Assembly (NCBI GenBank): GCA_017646885.1
Contig: JAGCLR010000153.1
Location: 59,908-123,907 of the forward strand
Length of the DNA stretch: 64,000 bases
Direction: 5' to 3'
DNA from: Methanobrevibacter sp.
GTDB lineage: Archaea > Methanobacteriota > Methanobacteria > Methanobacteriales > Methanobacteriaceae
A program made the translations under genes and the position numbers. The notes below the pieces were generated by a model. That model saw only the letters and a program-made list of their open reading frames with translations, made no database searches and was not told the origin of the DNA. Within the stretch, counting starts at the first letter, position 1. Every line of letters starts with the position of its first letter. Of this stretch, positions 35,976-43,786 are shown piece by piece.

Positions 35976-36307
35976 TGGACCCGCTACCAAAAGAAATGAT
36001 GGATTTGTTAGATTTAGAACTGATAGACCCAGACCAATGTGAGTATGGGTTTAAAGGTTATTATCCTGTACTTGAGACACATCTATTGTGGTATAATGAA
36101 AACACTTGCGAATGGAAAATAGCAGAGAAAATTAAAATCTCTAAAAATCTATCTGGTTGGTATTACTATGGTGTGTTCCCAATGAACAACTCTGCCGCTA
36201 TTGCTCAACACCTTATCAACCTTAAAAGACAAATAGATGACTCAATTCTCTATGTAAAAGAAGCAAAAATTAAGAACAAACTAAAGAAGATTAAAGAGGA
36301 CTTCTAA
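35975..36307 (+). CDS. DF-tail protein, tandem paralogue group
   Basis: 110 residues with the 'HLLWYNENTCEWKIAEKIKI....WYYYG' core seen in the 35245 and 36310 proteins and a terminal helix ending NKLKKIKEDF. Function unknown. Confidence 0.55.
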   Translation: MDPLPKEMMDLLDLELIDPDQCEYGFKGYYPVLETHLLWYNENTCEWKIAEKIKISKNLSGWYYYGVFPMNNSAAIAQHLINLKRQIDDSILYVKEAKIKNKLKKIKEDF

Positions 36308-36309
36308 CT

Positions 36310-36666
36310 ATGCTACCTTTCACAGAACTTCCACCTTCTCTAATAAAAGAACTCAGCCTATATGTGAGAACCAATACTCCTAATATATTAGAGTATGCGT
36401 TTAAAGATATAACTCAAAATAATAAAGCGTATAATTCTCACCTAATCTGGCACGATGAGTCAAACTGGTATGTTGCTCACGATATATACGTTTTCCAATC
36501 ACCCGACAAATTTGAATGGTGCTATTTCTCTGCCGATACCATTTCCACTATTGAAGAAGCAAGACTTCAACTCATCAAACTAAAAACTAATTATATCCAA
36601 GCCGTTAAACGATATAAAGAATCTTTACAAATTCATCGCTTATCTAAACTTTCCGAGGATTTCTAA
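36310..36666 (+). CDS. DF-tail protein, tandem paralogue group
   Basis: 118 residues: 'HLIWHDESNWYVAHDIYV....WCYFS' core, then a helix ending HRLSKLSEDF. It is the last gene of the overlapping run. No start codon follows nearby, so its DF ending cannot be explained by overlap with a downstream ribosome site. Confidence 0.55.
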   Translation: MLPFTELPPSLIKELSLYVRTNTPNILEYAFKDITQNNKAYNSHLIWHDESNWYVAHDIYVFQSPDKFEWCYFSADTISTIEEARLQLIKLKTNYIQAVKRYKESLQIHRLSKLSEDF

Positions 36667-36843
36667 GGTTGCCTTAAGCCCTATGGTATTTATGGGAGAA
36701 ATCTGCGACCGAAAAGTGCTTCATAATGTGGTACAACCACCGAGACTTTTGTTTGACCCACTTTGTGCGAAGTATTCAGTAAAATAAAAAATTTTTTTGA
36801 AAAAGCGGTATATATTGGAAAAACCTGGAGAAATTGTTATATT

Positions 36844-37206
36844 ATGGCTATGATACTAAAGAAATATACAAGTAAAGACGAAGTAATCAAAGAATTATTA
36901 GAAAAGTGCCCCATATTGAAGCACCATAATGAAGACGATTTTTTCTATGAAATGGTATATTATGGGGAATTACCATTATTTTCTACAGATTGGAAGGAAG
37001 GTGATACATTTATAAGGTTATATTATCATAATGATACGAAGAGTTTTTATTATATAGCGAGGATTGGTGGAAAGGAAAAGAGAAAAGAATATAAGTGTGA
37101 TTTATGGAATATGGATCAGGTTATAGAGCATTTTAATAAGGATATAGAAAAGAGCAAGAAGTGGCAAGAAAAGCAGAAAATGGAAAAGATTAAGGAAGAT
37201 TTTTAA
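36844..37206 (+). CDS. DF-tail protein
   Basis: 120 residues from the ATG at 36844. Core strands 'GDTFIRLYYHNDTKSFYYIAR', helix, end QKMEKIKEDF. The preceding 177 nt are non-coding with no clear promoter beyond an AT-rich TATATATT. The ribosome site is weak (GGAGAAA). Confidence 0.55.
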   Translation: MAMILKKYTSKDEVIKELLEKCPILKHHNEDDFFYEMVYYGELPLFSTDWKEGDTFIRLYYHNDTKSFYYIARIGGKEKRKEYKCDLWNMDQVIEHFNKDIEKSKKWQEKQKMEKIKEDF

Positions 37207-37208
37207 AT

Positions 37209-37760
37209 ATGAAGTTAATAGGTATAGAAAGGACGGATTTAGACAGAGCCAAGAAGGTATTGGCTATGTTACATAAGTTACAAACTATAGGTAATGAATT
37301 TGATAATTCCCAGATTAAAGTATATAATGAAAGGGGAAGTGAAATAGAAGATTGTTCATATCATCCAGATGATATAAGTGAAGGATGGTGTGAACAAGTA
37401 TACTTTGTAACAATGAAGAAAGGGGATTTATATTATAATTGGATATGTTTTGTGGATAAGAACGATGGGTATCGCAGTTATGCCGGTTTATATCAAATTA
37501 AGCATAAAGAACTGTGCTTGACGAAGAACCTAGAAGCATTTGATTTAAATTGCAGTTATACAGAAAACCAGCGTATTGAAAAAGAAGTAAAGAATGATTG
37601 GGTAGATAAGAAGATATATAAGATTCATTTGAAGGTTAAGTGTAAGCATAAGACTATATTTGAGTGTTATACTGATCATTCGGACAGTTATTACCCAATA
37701 GGTATTCTTCACGATGATGTTACTAAATTGGAGTTGAAGTATGATAATGTCGCAAGATGA
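37209..37760 (+). CDS. Unknown protein between DF-tail genes
   Basis: 183 residues: an N-terminal helix (DLDRAKKVLAMLHKLQT), then alternating strands with several Cys and His. It lacks the DF ending. Its 3' end overlaps the next gene by 20 bp. Function unknown. Confidence 0.55.
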   Translation: MKLIGIERTDLDRAKKVLAMLHKLQTIGNEFDNSQIKVYNERGSEIEDCSYHPDDISEGWCEQVYFVTMKKGDLYYNWICFVDKNDGYRSYAGLYQIKHKELCLTKNLEAFDLNCSYTENQRIEKEVKNDWVDKKIYKIHLKVKCKHKTIFECYTDHSDSYYPIGILHDDVTKLELKYDNVAR

Positions 37761-38121
37761 AGTAATGGACTTATTAAAAGAAAAGTTCAATATGGTAGAA
37801 ACTAAGGACCGCGGGGGTATGCGATATCTGCGATTTGGGGAAGGTACGCAGTGGGTAGTAAGTTATGGGATGAATAAGTACTTATTGAGTATTCGTGAAA
37901 AGTACGAATGGCATTGGTTAGAACATAGAGATAAGAAGACTTGGGAATTAGAAAGTTATGAACTTATATGGGAAAATACCGCTTTTAAGATGGAATTATG
38001 CGATGATAATACTTTAATATACAAAGTCGGACAAATGCACTTAAAGTGGTTAGAATTGGAAAAAGAAATTAAGCAGAAGAAGTATGAAATGAAACTAAAT
38101 CGTATTAAAGACGATTTTTAG
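37741..38121 (+). CDS. DF-tail protein
   Basis: 126 residues (ATG 37741, or 37747 giving MSQDEVMDLL). Core 'RYLRFGEGTQWVVSYGMNKYLLSI', then a long Lys/Glu helix ending MKLNRIKDDF. The motif persists although the following 54 nt are non-coding. Confidence 0.55.
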   Translation: MIMSQDEVMDLLKEKFNMVETKDRGGMRYLRFGEGTQWVVSYGMNKYLLSIREKYEWHWLEHRDKKTWELESYELIWENTAFKMELCDDNTLIYKVGQMHLKWLELEKEIKQKKYEMKLNRIKDDF

Positions 38122-38175
38122 GGTATTGAATGTTTAAGGAAATTTACTATTATTAAAACAAAAAGGATTTTTAAT

Positions 38176-38742
38176 ATGACTTGGAAAGAATTAAAAGACT
38201 GGTGTGCGAAGCACCAAATACAGCTAGGGTTTAACAGCATACGATTTGCCCAAATCCCAGAAACTAAACAATACTTTGAGCGCAGACCAAAGTGGGATGT
38301 TTTTGAATTTTCCGGTGATAATTTCAAACACAATGGAAGTTCGTTAATGAATTTTGAAAGATATGTTTGGACTATGAGTGGAAGAAAGACAGTCAAAGCA
38401 CCAATTTTCTTTTATAAGCCAGCAGATTTAAGTAGTATAAGTAGTTACGATGTAGATTTGTTTTTGGAAAGGGGAAAGATTCCTTCTCAATTTTTCCGCA
38501 GATGGAGTAGTGAACCAGTTCCTATATATACAGTGGAAGACTTAGAAAAGGCTTATACAGAACTATTAACTTATTTGAAGGTATGTAAAACATTACAAAA
38601 TTCTCAGGATTTAAAAAATTGGACGGATCAGTACAAACAAAAAATAGCGGACCTGGAAAGGATAAATGGCGAAATCAAAGACATAAAAAAGAAGTACAAA
38701 CAAAGTTTCTGTAAACAAGCAAACATCGCAAACGATTTTTAA
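38176..38742 (+). CDS. DF-tail protein
   Basis: 188 residues, the longest of the typical members. Mixed N-terminal domain, C-terminal coiled-coil-like helix (IADLERINGEIKDIKKKYKQ), and the diverged ending KQANIANDF. The ribosome site is AAAAGGA. Confidence 0.5.
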   Translation: MTWKELKDWCAKHQIQLGFNSIRFAQIPETKQYFERRPKWDVFEFSGDNFKHNGSSLMNFERYVWTMSGRKTVKAPIFFYKPADLSSISSYDVDLFLERGKIPSQFFRRWSSEPVPIYTVEDLEKAYTELLTYLKVCKTLQNSQDLKNWTDQYKQKIADLERINGEIKDIKKKYKQSFCKQANIANDF

Positions 38743-38760
38743 TATAAGGAGATATAAAAA

Positions 38761-38940
38761 TGGATGATATAAAGGAAAAACTCTTAACTGCCGCACAAGA
38801 TGGTGCTTTGGACGCAGCTGAAGTTGTAGAGCAGTTACTAATGTATATTGACGCAGATACAGTCCAAGACATTGTTGAAAAAGAAGGATGGGATGAAGCG
38901 TGTGGCATTGGTTTGAGTGACTCAGACGAAGAATACTAAT
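38761..38940 (+). CDS. Small acidic protein
   Basis: 59 residues starting MDDIKEKLLTAAQDGALDAAE, acidic (SDSDEEY at the end) and helical, behind a TAAGGAG site 18 nt after the previous stop. Small acidic phage proteins can be DNA mimics, but nothing specific supports that here. Confidence 0.55.
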
Positions 38941-39007
38941 TGTAAACATCTTTTTACACAATTTAAACGGTTTGTCCATTGACAAGCCGTTTTTTTATTA
39001 CTATATT
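38941..39007 (+). promoter_or_regulatory. Dyad + TTGACA/TATATT promoter
   Basis: Dyad 38941-38958 (overlapping the stop of the preceding gene), -35 TTGACA 38979-38984 (20 bp away), 17-bp spacer, -10 TATATT 39002-39007. Confidence 0.85.
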
Positions 39008-39039
39008 ATAATACGAAACGAACAACAATAGAGGTTACA

Positions 39040-39417
39040 ATGGTAACAGAAGGAATTGAACGATTTAACAAAATCGTAATGCTCCTGGGTCTTTATGTGG
39101 ATCAGAACTCCCAGGCGATTTTGGCTGACCCGGAACGGATGAAACACGAACCGGTTATGGCTTATGTCAATGAAGATAGTTTCCTGAACAATTCAGGCTA
39201 TATTCTGTCTATGATTGATGAATGCGTTTATGCGTGTTTGGAAACTGTAGAAGATATGCAGGATAGCCTGGGGAATAAGGATTTTGTCTTCAATGGATGT
39301 GTTCCGGCGTGGACCTACACAGATGAAATGTTGTGTGAACATTTGGGTGAACTGTGTAAGGAATACAAGGCTCATTTCCAAAAGAAACGTCTCGCTGCGT
39401 TGATGGAAGATTTCTAA
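39040..39417 (+). CDS. DF-tail protein with its own promoter
   Basis: 125 residues, helical and acidic, ending KKRLAALMEDF. The leader is AGAGGTTACA. The stop is followed directly by the next dyad promoter, so the tail is not constrained by an overlapping gene. Function unknown. Confidence 0.55.
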   Translation: MVTEGIERFNKIVMLLGLYVDQNSQAILADPERMKHEPVMAYVNEDSFLNNSGYILSMIDECVYACLETVEDMQDSLGNKDFVFNGCVPAWTYTDEMLCEHLGELCKEYKAHFQKKRLAALMEDF

Positions 39418-39474
39418 TGTAAAAATCATTTTACAAAACTACCCATTGACAAGGCAGAAAACAGAAACTAAATT
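39418..39474 (+). promoter_or_regulatory. Dyad + TTGACA/TAAATT promoter
   Basis: Dyad 39418-39435, -35 TTGACA 39446-39451 (10 bp away), 17-bp spacer, -10 TAAATT 39469-39474. It drives the AAA+ ATPase gene. Confidence 0.75.
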
Positions 39475-39537
39475 TTAACTTGTAATTTTTAACTAACTGA
39501 AACAATCACCATAAAACAAAAGGAAAAAGAATAAATT

Positions 39538-40743
39538 ATGGATATTCAGACTCTCAAGATGGTTCTCGCAGCAACCCCTAACTCTCACACCGTAATGTTG
39601 AAGGGCCCTCATGGCATCGGTAAGACCGAAGTCATTCGCTGGCTCGCAAAGAATGTATGGCACCAGGAATGTATTGAATTCCAGGCCTCCCAGATCTCCG
39701 ACGTGGGTGACCTTATTGGTCTTCCTCGCATCAATTCCGAAACTGGTGAAACCGAATTCGTCCCGCCATATTGGTATAAGAAGGACGAACACGGCAACCC
39801 GCTCCCGGTAACTCTCTTCCTGGATGAAATCAACCGTGGTACTACTCTCGTTACCAATGCTATGATGCAGCTTGGCCTTGACCACAAGATTTTGAACTTC
39901 AAGCTTGCTCCAGGCTCTCACGTCATTTGTGCCATCAATCCGGGTGACGATGGTAATTATGATGTTGAAGAATTTGACCCGGCAAAGATGGACCGTTTCG
40001 TTGTGTACAATTTCACTCCGACTGTTCAGGAATGGCTTGACTGGGCAACTGAAGCCGGTGTGAACCGCGTTGTCACGGGTTATATCTCCCAGTACTCTGG
40101 TGACCTTGACCCATATTCCAACGCCCAGGCTAGCAAGACCGCTGGCAAGAGCTTTGATGGTATTCTCCCATCCCGCCGTACCTGGGTTCATTTCGCAAAC
40201 TTCCTTGATATGGCAACAGAAAAGGGTTTGTTTGAAGGCAACAAGGGTCTCGGTATTCTCCAGGAATCCTGCGCCGGTTATGTGGGTCAGGCAATCGCAG
40301 CCAAATTCAAGACCTACTATGCTCAGCATGGTACCGGTATGGATGCTAAGGCTCTTATGGAGTCCAAGGACTTTGAAAAGGAATTTGGCTCCAAGGTAGA
40401 AAAGCTTTGCAAGAAGTCCAAGATTGAGGCAGTACAGCTCGGACAGTCTGTGTGCCAGTATCTCCACGAACAGGAGAGCAAGATGGGTACGCCAGATTCT
40501 CCGACCGAACTCGGCAAGAAGTACGCAACTAACTACTACTACTTCCTCACCCATCTCGCCAAGGAAATCCAGGTGGAAGTGTACACGAACGCAGTAGAAA
40601 CTGCTCGTGAAAAGAAGCAGAAGTGGACGAAGTTGGTCGGTAAGAGCTGCCCAATCCGCGTCAAGGACGAAACTGGTATGGAAGTGAACGCACTGAACGC
40701 TCTCTATACTAGCATTGTCCGTATCCAGAACGAATTTAAGTAA
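39538..40743 (+). CDS. MoxR/CobS-like AAA+ ATPase
   Basis: 401 residues. Walker A GPHGIGKTE (about residue 23), Walker B LFLDEINR (about residue 95), then 'CAINPGDDGNYDVEEFDPAKMDRF', the MoxR/CobS-type sensor and arginine-finger region. MoxR and CobS ATPases work with VWA-domain partners, and such a partner is encoded next. CobS-like proteins are common in T4-like cyanophages. The codon use is strongly GC-ending, suggesting abundant expression. Terminator downstream. Confidence 0.85.
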   Translation: MDIQTLKMVLAATPNSHTVMLKGPHGIGKTEVIRWLAKNVWHQECIEFQASQISDVGDLIGLPRINSETGETEFVPPYWYKKDEHGNPLPVTLFLDEINRGTTLVTNAMMQLGLDHKILNFKLAPGSHVICAINPGDDGNYDVEEFDPAKMDRFVVYNFTPTVQEWLDWATEAGVNRVVTGYISQYSGDLDPYSNAQASKTAGKSFDGILPSRRTWVHFANFLDMATEKGLFEGNKGLGILQESCAGYVGQAIAAKFKTYYAQHGTGMDAKALMESKDFEKEFGSKVEKLCKKSKIEAVQLGQSVCQYLHEQESKMGTPDSPTELGKKYATNYYYFLTHLAKEIQVEVYTNAVETAREKKQKWTKLVGKSCPIRVKDETGMEVNALNALYTSIVRIQNEFK

Positions 40744-40790
40744 TCTTAATTCGTTTTGGGTTCGCCCAAATTTCCTTATTGGTGGTTGAG

Positions 40791-40828
40791 GGTGGTTTTC
40801 TCAACTAAATGGGAAAACCACCTTTTTT
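40791..40828 (+). terminator. Terminator after AAA+ gene
   Basis: GGTGGTTTTC (40791-40800) pairs with GAAAACCACC (40813-40822), followed by a T6 run. Confidence 0.9.
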
Positions 40829-40831
40829 CTT

Positions 40832-40887
40832 TGTAAATTTTATTTTACCCAATTTGGATTGACATACGTCTCACAATTTACTATATT
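40832..40887 (+). promoter_or_regulatory. Dyad + TTGACA/TATATT promoter
   Basis: Dyad TGTAAA-N6-TTTACC 40832-40849, -35 TTGACA 40859-40864 (9 bp away), 17-bp spacer, -10 TATATT 40882-40887. Confidence 0.85.
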
Positions 40888-40929
40888 AGACTATACGAAA
40901 ACGAAAACTAATTTAAGAGGTACAAATTT

Positions 40930-42399
40930 ATGGCTCTAATTCAAATTTCATCTAATCTTCCGAAGGACGAACTCGCCCAGCTTTATAAGGAAGATAACAA
41001 GAAATATATGGAACTGTGGGATGAATGTAATTCCAAGTCCGAACAGCTCATCACTTCCGCGGTGAAGTTGATGCAATTTGAGCCGGCGGTTCTCACATAC
41101 TTTGGTTTGTGCGATTTAAAGCCGGTCAAGGACCCGCAGGTCACTCTCCGACTGAATTGCCGGGGCACTGGTAGTGCTATCAATATGGAATATAACCCGA
41201 TTTGGTTGAACAAGATTCAGGAATGTTCCATTTTGGCTTACATTATGTTTAGTGAATGTTTGCGAATTGCTTTGCACCACATCACTACTCGTAAATGCTA
41301 CCCGCTCCAGATTTTCAAGAAGGCATCCGACTATATCTCGTTTGACGAAAATCAGCGTTCTGTGTTGAATACTCACAAGCAAGAAGTTATGCAGATGCTC
41401 CAGGAATTTCCGAACAAGGCAAAATTCCGTCAAGAAACCGCTAAAATCAAGTTCAACGAAGAAGACCACTGGTTCCTTGAAAAGGTGTTCTCTATGTTGA
41501 TGGATTGCGCTGAAAAGCAAAGTGGTGGCGGACAGAGCGGACAGGGACAGGGTCAAGGCCAGGGACAAGGCCAAGGTCAGGGTCAGGGTCAGCAGCAGGG
41601 TCAGGGACAGGGACAAGGTAATGGACAAGGCCAGGGCAAGGGAAACCAACAGGGTAAGGGCGGAAGCGGAAACCCGACGAAGGATGCATTGGATGAGTAT
41701 TTTGACGGCTCCCAGGACGCAGCTGAAAAGGCTACGGAAGGTTGGGAAGAAAATACTCTGGTAGACCAGGAAATCCAGGAAATCACTCACCACATTGCAG
41801 AAAATGCTTCTCAGTGGGGTAACATTAGTGGTGGTTTGCTCCAGGCAATTCTTGCTGCCAATACTCCGAAATTTGACCCGAAGACGGTGCTGAAGAGATT
41901 CAAGGCGAACACAGTGGATAAGTACACTGAAGATACCCGTATGCGACCAGATCGCAGAAAGGGATTTGATGTTCCTGGTAAGAAGCACAAATTCCGTTCT
42001 CGCATTTTGGTGGCTATTGACTGCTCCGGCTCTATGGACGATAAGGACGTGGAACGTGGTTGTGCGATTGTGAACAAGTTCGTAAAACACGCTGATGTGT
42101 CCTATTGTTTCTGGGATGGTGTTTGCGGCCCATTCACCGAACAGAAGCAGAAGAAGTCCGACTTCAAGCTGATTGGTCGCGGATGCACGAACCCTGAATG
42201 CGTTCTTGAAGCAATTAAGGAAAGAAAGGCGAAATTTGATGGTATCATCTATTTCACTGATATGGGATTTGATTTCCCGAAGCCTGAACATTTCTTCAAG
42301 AAAATCTTTATGATTTCCACGCCAGGTACTGAGAGTTACATCCCGGATTGGTGCTTGTATCATCTCACTACCGAACAGCTCTTCTCCATTGAAGAATAG
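40930..42399 (+). CDS. CobT-like VWA-domain protein with GQ-rich linker
   Basis: 489 residues. The N-terminal domain (1-195) resembles the metallopeptidase-like half of VWA-containing DUF2201/CobT-type proteins, but the HExxH position reads 'RIALHHITTR', so it is probably not catalytic. Residues about 198-245 are a Gly-Gln repeat linker. Residues about 355-489 are a VWA domain with MIDAS motif 'AIDCSGSMDD'. Together with the upstream AAA+ ATPase it forms a MoxR-VWA or CobS-CobT-like pair. Confidence 0.75.
   Translation: MALIQISSNLPKDELAQLYKEDNKKYMELWDECNSKSEQLITSAVKLMQFEPAVLTYFGLCDLKPVKDPQVTLRLNCRGTGSAINMEYNPIWLNKIQECSILAYIMFSECLRIALHHITTRKCYPLQIFKKASDYISFDENQRSVLNTHKQEVMQMLQEFPNKAKFRQETAKIKFNEEDHWFLEKVFSMLMDCAEKQSGGGQSGQGQGQGQGQGQGQGQGQQQGQGQGQGNGQGQGKGNQQGKGGSGNPTKDALDEYFDGSQDAAEKATEGWEENTLVDQEIQEITHHIAENASQWGNISGGLLQAILAANTPKFDPKTVLKRFKANTVDKYTEDTRMRPDRRKGFDVPGKKHKFRSRILVAIDCSGSMDDKDVERGCAIVNKFVKHADVSYCFWDGVCGPFTEQKQKKSDFKLIGRGCTNPECVLEAIKERKAKFDGIIYFTDMGFDFPKPEHFFKKIFMISTPGTESYIPDWCLYHLTTEQLFSIEE
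41533..41640 (+). repeat. Gly-Gln coding hexamer repeat
   Basis: Imperfect tandem copies of CAGGG(A/T)/CAAGG(C/T) hexamers encoding (Gly-Gln)n in the VWA protein linker. Prone to length change by slippage. Confidence 0.85.
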
Positions 42400-42406
42400 T
42401 TAGTTT

Positions 42407-42417
42407 GTTGTACCTCC
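42407..42417 (+). promoter_or_regulatory. Anti-ribosome-site element in 3' UTR
   Basis: GTTGTACCTCC, just before the terminator, is the reverse complement of the GAGGTACAAC leaders used by this phage. Its core TTGTACCTC matches the leader of its own transcript at about 40917. Confidence 0.4.
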
Positions 42418-42419
42418 CG

Positions 42420-42453
42420 AGAGGGTTGGGTGTAACAACCTAACCCTCTTTTT
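42420..42453 (+). terminator. Terminator after VWA gene
   Basis: AGAGGGTT (42420-42427) pairs with AACCCTCT (42442-42449) across a 14-nt loop that can pair further, followed by T5. Confidence 0.85.
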
Positions 42454-42467
42454 CATAGGAGTTCTAA

Positions 42468-42926
42468 ATGAGTTACGCAGATGAAAGAATTAAACATTTA
42501 TGCGATACTGCTATAACAAATGCCCAAAACATTAAAGTAGCAGTTGACAAATTAACTACATTACAGTTCCCAGGACAATTTGATTGTTTTGACATTATTG
42601 GAAACCTTCAAAGCAAACCGAGAATTGAATGTAAAATCAGATTCACAAACGGTGGAATGTATGACGCAAGTATAAGAATTGGCACGGTTAAGAATAACAC
42701 TAGATATAGTTTTTATTACAACCCTGCCTACTCTGGTGCTGGATATGCGAATGTTCCCGACTGGTGGCATATACAGAGTGAATTTGAAGCTAAGTGTAAG
42801 AATTTGACTTTTGAACAGTTACAGAAGTTGGTTACTAAATTTAGCAAATGGATGGAAGTAAGCGAAACAGCTAAAACCATGCAGGAATATATCAAAGAAG
42901 CTAAATTAGCAAAAGACTTTAAATAA
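42468..42926 (+). CDS. DF-tail protein outside the main cluster
   Basis: 152 residues. N-terminal helix, central beta sheet (RIECKIRFTNGGMYDASIRIG), C-terminal helix ending KEAKLAKDFK. Same architecture as the 34-38 kb proteins. The ribosome site is AGGAG. Function unknown. Confidence 0.55.
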   Translation: MSYADERIKHLCDTAITNAQNIKVAVDKLTTLQFPGQFDCFDIIGNLQSKPRIECKIRFTNGGMYDASIRIGTVKNNTRYSFYYNPAYSGAGYANVPDWWHIQSEFEAKCKNLTFEQLQKLVTKFSKWMEVSETAKTMQEYIKEAKLAKDFK

Positions 42927-42963
42927 CGAAGATCAAAAAAATCAAAATTATTACATTTACCCA

Positions 42964-42992
42964 TTGACAAATAGAAAATTAAATACTATATT
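42964..42992 (+). promoter_or_regulatory. TTGACA/TATATT promoter
   Basis: -35 TTGACA 42964-42969, 17-bp spacer, -10 TATATT 42987-42992. Only a half-dyad (TTACAT) lies upstream. It precedes the 38-codon gene and the first tRNA array. The 120-nt leader has no obvious gene. Confidence 0.8.
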
Positions 42993-43120
42993 TGTCTATG
43001 TAAACAAAATGATTGTGTAGCGGTTAAAAAACCAATACCAATTATTTTGGATGTGTTTAACAAAAGAATCAAAAAACAGGAATTAAAAGTTATATATACA
43101 ATATAAGGAAAAAAGAAATT

Positions 43121-43234
43121 ATGATGATGCTTAAGTCCCACATTTGCCTCGCCCAGGATTGGTTCGCCATTGACGAACGATTTGAAGGTGCAGTCGCAGG
43201 CGAATATAGATGTTCTCCACAGGCATTTGATTAG
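43121..43234 (+). CDS. Very small protein
   Basis: 37 residues starting MMMLKSHICLAQDWFA, preceded by ATAAGGAAAAAAG. It lies between a strong promoter and a terminator just ahead of the tRNA array, so its translation may serve the array's expression. No family recognised. Confidence 0.45.
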   Translation: MMMLKSHICLAQDWFAIDERFEGAVAGEYRCSPQAFD

Positions 43235-43259
43235 TTATAATTTTCCGGCGTAACAAATT

Positions 43260-43290
43260 AAATCCTGTGGAACAAACCACGGGATTTTTT
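43260..43290 (+). terminator. Terminator ahead of tRNA array
   Basis: AATCC-T-GTGG pairs with CCAC-G-GGATT across AACAAA, followed by a T6 run. The tRNA genes directly downstream must be reached by read-through or by another promoter. Confidence 0.75.
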
Positions 43291-43297
43291 CTTTTAT

Positions 43298-43371
43298 GGT
43301 GCTATCGTCTAGTTTGGTTAGGACATAAGAATTTCACTCTTAAAACTCCGGTTCAAATCCGGATAGCACTA
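43298..43371 (+). tRNA. tRNA-Glu(TTC)
   Basis: Acceptor GGTGCTA/TAGCACT, anticodon stem TAAGA/TCTTA with loop ATTTCAC, T arm TCCGG-TTCAAAT-CCGGA. Complete cloverleaf. Confidence 0.85.
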
Positions 43372-43378
43372 CGAATAT

Positions 43379-43450
43379 GGTACATTAGAATAGTGGTTAG
43401 TTCGCTGCCCTTTCAAGGCGGAAACTCGGGTCCGACTCCCGAATGTACTA
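43379..43450 (+). tRNA. tRNA-Glu(TTC), second copy
   Basis: Acceptor GGTACAT/ATGTACT, anticodon stem CTGCC/GGCGG with loop CTTTCAA, T arm TCGGG-TCCGACT-CCCGA. Same anticodon as the preceding tRNA but a different sequence. Confidence 0.85.
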
Positions 43451-43457
43451 CGAAAAC

Positions 43458-43532
43458 GGGCCATTAGTTCAGTTTGGTAGAACGCCTGCCTTGCACGCAG
43501 GATGTCAAGGGTTCAAATCCCTTATGTGTCCA
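43458..43532 (+). tRNA. tRNA-Ala(TGC) with bulged acceptor stem
   Basis: Anticodon stem CCTGC/GCAGG, loop CTTGCAC, T arm AAGGG-TTCAAAT-CCCTT. The acceptor GGGCCAT pairs with ATG-T-GTCC only if one T is bulged, leaving discriminator A. Confidence 0.75.
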
Positions 43533-43539
43533 TAAACTT

Positions 43540-43613
43540 GGGTCAGTAGTTCAGTTGGAAGAACGCTTCATTAGCACTGAAGAGGTCACGGGTCCGAATC
43601 CCGTCTGTATCCA
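43540..43613 (+). tRNA. tRNA-Ala(AGC) with bulged acceptor stem
   Basis: Anticodon stem CTTCA/TGAAG, loop TTAGCAC, T arm ACGGG-TCCGAAT-CCCGT. Acceptor GGGTCAG pairs with CTG-T-ATCC with the same single-T bulge as the preceding tRNA. The A34 anticodon is unusual for bacterial Ala. Confidence 0.75.
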
Positions 43614-43619
43614 CTACTT

Positions 43620-43692
43620 GCCGCTGTAGCTCAGTTGGTAGAGCGGAGGCCTGAAGAGCCTCGCGTCGGTGGTTCAATTCCACCCGGCGGCA
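43620..43692 (+). tRNA. tRNA-Phe(GAA)
   Basis: Acceptor GCCGCTG/CGGCGGC, D arm GCTC/GAGC, anticodon stem GAGGC/GCCTC with loop CTGAAGA, T arm GGTGG-TTCAATT-CCACC. Confidence 0.95.
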
Positions 43693-43703
43693 CTAACAAA
43701 TTA

Positions 43704-43780
43704 TCCATAGGCATAACGACTGGTTCCGTTTGCCACTCTGATAAGGTGGAGACTGATGGTTCAAATCCATCCCTATGGAC
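43704..43780 (+). tRNA. tRNA-Ile(GAT)
   Basis: Acceptor TCCATAG/CTATGGA, anticodon stem CCACT/GGTGG with loop CTGATAA, T arm GATGG-TTCAAAT-CCATC. The D arm is weak (AAC/GTT) and the discriminator is C. Confidence 0.75.
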
Positions 43781-43786
43781 TAAAAT

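Noticed and set aside
36667..36843. Possible tRNA or terminator after the DF-tail run
   Set aside because: GGTTG...CAACC can pair but no D, anticodon or T arm follows, and there is no stem plus T-run. The 177 nt hold nothing I can support beyond AT-rich text before 36844.
39493..40554. 353-codon open frame antisense to the AAA+ ATPase gene
   Set aside because: The plus-strand gene has clear Walker motifs. The antisense frame follows from its GC-ending codons and has no ribosome site or recognisable domain.
41116..42363. 415-codon open frame antisense to the VWA gene
   Set aside because: Leu/Ser-repeat translation of the Gly-Gln coding repeat on the wrong strand. The plus-strand VWA MIDAS motif decides the coding strand.
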